6,904 nt of DNA from Candidatus Aminicenantota bacterium (GTDB taxonomy: Bacteria > Acidobacteriota > Aminicenantia > Aminicenantales > Aminicenantaceae): NCBI GenBank assembly GCA_030617525.1, contig JAUWVG010000122.1:1-6904 (forward strand), in the 5' to 3' direction. The translations under genes were made by a program, and so were the position numbers. This document shows, in pieces, positions 6,632-6,904 of this stretch. How positions within the stretch are numbered: the stretch's first letter is position 1; every line of letters starts with the position of its first letter. A model generated the notes under the pieces. That model was not told the origin of the DNA and searched no databases. It saw nothing but the letters and a program-made list of their open reading frames with translations.

Positions 6632-6904
6632 TTAGGATAGATGTTTTATGAATACTCTCTTTCTTTTGTGCTGCCGGGCATCATAATATCTCCAGAAGTT
6701 CTGAACCTTCTCATTTTCCTCCATCTCAGCATTGGATTCAGCGGTGAGGATGCCTTTTTTTAAACATGTTTCTGTCAGATCGGTCATGAAAATCGCGTTG
6801 ATCCCCTTGTTTTGGTAATCAGGGTGAACTCCAACGAGAATAATATCTATGCATTCGGGCTTCTTGTACGCCTTCAAAATAGGAATAAAACCAAACGGAA
6901 ATAA
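6632..6904 (-). CDS. GNAT-like N-acetyltransferase, C-terminal fragment (runs off the right edge)
   Basis: This is the last 90 residues of a leftward gene whose start lies beyond position 6904; the frame stays open to the edge, so the TTG at 6877 is not the true start. The visible part begins LFPFGFIPILKAYKKPECID. It then has VGVHPDYQNKGINAIFM, which resembles the acetyl-CoA-binding loop region of GNAT enzymes (the Q/R-x-x-G-x-G/A pattern is represented by QNKGIN). ESNAEMEENEKVQNFW and a basic HKRKRVFIKHL end follow. From memory this matches the C-terminus of a conserved family of about 370-390 residues, related in style to E. coli YghO and common in Bacteroidota and allied phyla. The acyl acceptor is unknown. 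The gene is convergent with the preceding gene, separated by 52 bases. Confidence 0.68.
   Translation of the reverse strand, partial: LFPFGFIPILKAYKKPECIDIILVGVHPDYQNKGINAIFMTDLTETCLKKGILTAESNAEMEENEKVQNFWRYYDARQHKRKRVFIKHLS

Noticed and set aside
6875..6877. TTG as the start of the acetyltransferase.
   Set aside because: The frame stays open to the window edge and the upstream residues continue the family-like FPFGF segment, so the gene is cut by the window, not short.

Overview
The window reads as a piece of bacterial chromosome, probably assembled from an uncultured lineage. Strong Shine-Dalgarno sequences precede two of the four genes. A canonical sigma-54 promoter precedes the first gene, and protein styles recall the Calditrichota/KSB1/Bacteroidota neighbourhood or Desulfobacterota. 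The taxonomy is a guess; nothing here fixes it. There are no RNA genes, insertion sequences, CRISPR arrays or long repeats that I can see.

Layout, left to right. (1) A rightward glutamate dehydrogenase gene (start ATG 73, stop 1545) is driven by a textbook -24/-12 RpoN promoter at 30-46. It carries an unusual N-terminal domain of about 70 residues with four cysteines. (2) A short convergent spacer (1546-1692) follows. (3) A leftward 741-residue cation-chloride cotransporter (3918 to 1693) resembles animal NKCC/KCC/NCC (SLC12) and keeps the residues that form the sodium and potassium sites of NKCC. (4) An AT-rich divergent promoter region (3919-4014) follows. (5) A rightward secreted 854-residue protein (4015-6579) joins a seven-repeat YncE/YVTN-type beta-propeller to an alkaline-phosphatase-superfamily phosphoesterase domain. 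(6) The C-terminal 90 residues of a leftward GNAT-like acetyltransferase run off the right edge (6904 to 6632).

Each gene appears to be its own transcription unit: neighbours are convergent (1/2 and 3/4) or divergent (2/3), so there is no operon. The first two genes are moderately GC-rich, while the last two are clearly AT-rich by eye, with the change falling in the divergent promoter region. A functional link can only be suggested. Glutamate dehydrogenase makes glutamate and the transporter may import potassium, the usual counter-ion of glutamate in osmotic adjustment.

The most distinctive signals are the RpoN promoter on gdh, the cysteine-cluster fusion on the same protein, and the NKCC-like ion sites in a prokaryotic cotransporter. 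I do not see a new multi-gene system here.
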